Part shown: piece after piece, positions 63,547-64,000 of the stretch
Layout of the letters: each line of letters begins with the position of its first letter
How positions within the stretch are numbered: the first letter of the stretch is position 1
From: Mycobacterium dioxanotrophicus
GTDB taxonomy: Bacteria; Actinomycetota; Actinomycetes; Mycobacteriales; Mycobacteriaceae
NCBI RefSeq assembly: GCF_002157835.1
Contig: NZ_CP020809.1
Location: 744,001 to 808,000 of the forward strand
DNA length: 64,000 bases
Direction: 5' to 3'
The notes under the pieces: generated by a model
The model's database searches: none
Told to the model about the DNA's origin: nothing
Seen by the model: only the letters and a program-made list of their open reading frames with translations
Position numbers and translations under genes: made by a program

Positions 63547-64000
63547 TTAGCCGCGCCGGCTTCGCTGCCGCAACGGAATCACATTGCTGCCCGTACTGGG
63601 CGCCGCTGTCGCGGGTCCGACCGTCGCTCTGCCGCTGCCGGCCGCCACCCGCACCGCCGCCGCGCCCGGGGCGGCCCGCTGCCCGGCCATGAAGTCCTCC
63701 AGCAGATCCTGCGGCCACACCAAGTCATAGGGGGCCAGCATCGCCGCCGACCGCGCCGAAAACGCCATCTCCAGCCACTTGCTGATCAATCGTGGCCGCT
63801 CCACCTCACGGTCATTCCAGCCCGGCTCCACCCGACCCCACGTCGTATCGGTATCCGGATTGACCCGGGTGTAGAGCTGGCGGCGCAACGCCTCAAACCG
63901 CGCCCCAGTCAACAACTGCGAGGTATGCAGGTGCTTGATCAACGCCCCCAGCGACACACCCCACTTGGCTTTCACCGGCAACAACTCCGCCAGCGACGGG
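63547..64000 (-). CDS. ImmA/IrrE-family C-terminus (5' end outside the window)
   Basis: At least 150 aa, open to the window edge, so the start is not visible. LPVKAKWGVSLGALIKHLHTS and ARFEALRRQLYTRVN resemble the C-terminal segment that follows the HEXXH metalloprotease domain in XRE-ImmA/IrrE proteins; the protease motif itself would be further upstream. The last ~50 residues are a Pro/Ala-rich tail unlike that family, possibly where it was joined to other sequence. ImmA-type proteins regulate mobile elements by cleaving repressors. Its nearness to tnpA suggests a role in the element. Confidence 0.6.
   Translation of the reverse strand, partial: PSLAELLPVKAKWGVSLGALIKHLHTSQLLTGARFEALRRQLYTRVNPDTDTTWGRVEPGWNDREVERPRLISKWLEMAFSARSAAMLAPYDLVWPQDLLEDFMAGQRAAPGAAAVRVAAGSGRATVGPATAAPSTGSNVIPLRQRSRRG

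Overview
The window is high-GC actinobacterial DNA from a mycobacterium, most likely a fast-growing, environmental species (Mycolicibacterium type). The evidence is gene content and order. The stretch from about 4.6 kb to 51.2 kb carries, in reverse, the block that runs from Rv3659c to Rv3695 in M. tuberculosis: RDD/SpoIIM, the DUF58-MoxR cluster, cds1, ponA2, whiB4, the ArsA/Get3-like pair, RidA, crp, nth, marP, ephE, acs, ssd and tadA. The two signature mycobacterial small RNAs Ms1 (MTS2823 type) and 6C sit at their expected places. Orthology is assigned from remembered family features, not from a search.

Layout. 0-4.6 kb: AraC regulator, methyltransferase, DUF1772 protein and a TetR-MFS efflux operon with a palindromic operator. 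4.6-6.5 kb: RDD and SpoIIM membrane proteins. 6.5-16.8 kb: a roughly 10-kb catabolic island wedged between two genes that adjoin in M. tuberculosis. It holds two sarcosine/dimethylglycine-dehydrogenase-like flavoproteins (one with a GcvT folate domain), two choline/aminoglycoside-kinase-fold proteins, an APC permease, a SurE phosphatase, one complete GntR/UTRA regulator and one lacking its DNA-binding domain. FadR/GntR-type GGT-N3-ACC sites lie in its promoter regions. 16.8-22.1 kb: an overlapping DUF58-MoxR-DUF4350-DUF4129 operon. 22.2-28.9 kb: YqeY, a thioesterase, a Ser/Thr kinase, a CGNR protein, tRNA-Pro and a NarL-type two-component pair. 28.9-47.5 kb: conserved core genes for cell wall, redox and DNA repair, acetate activation and cAMP signalling. 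47.5-51.2 kb: Ms1, a HAD hydrolase, 6C RNA, ssd and tadA.

51.2-64 kb is an accessory island that replaces the end of tadA and the rest of the tad pilus locus. It contains a frameshifted MmpL exporter gene, a DUF6188 gene, a hotdog thioesterase-TetR operon and a second TetR gene split by a complete IS21-family element (2,684 bp, 54-bp ends, 5-bp target duplication). Next comes a Tn554-like set (tnpA, tnpB, tnpC), and the 3' end of an ImmA/IrrE-type gene leaves the window. Three near-identical 15-bp palindromes (GTATCG-N3-CGATAC type) sit before the MmpL, DUF6188 and thioesterase/TetR genes, which suggests one TetR regulon.

Regulatory threads: the crp gene is in the window, and three GTGA-N6-TCAC sites of CRP type lie in front of acs, in the Ms1 promoter and in the divergent promoter region of the catabolic island. 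No CRISPR array or rRNA was seen.
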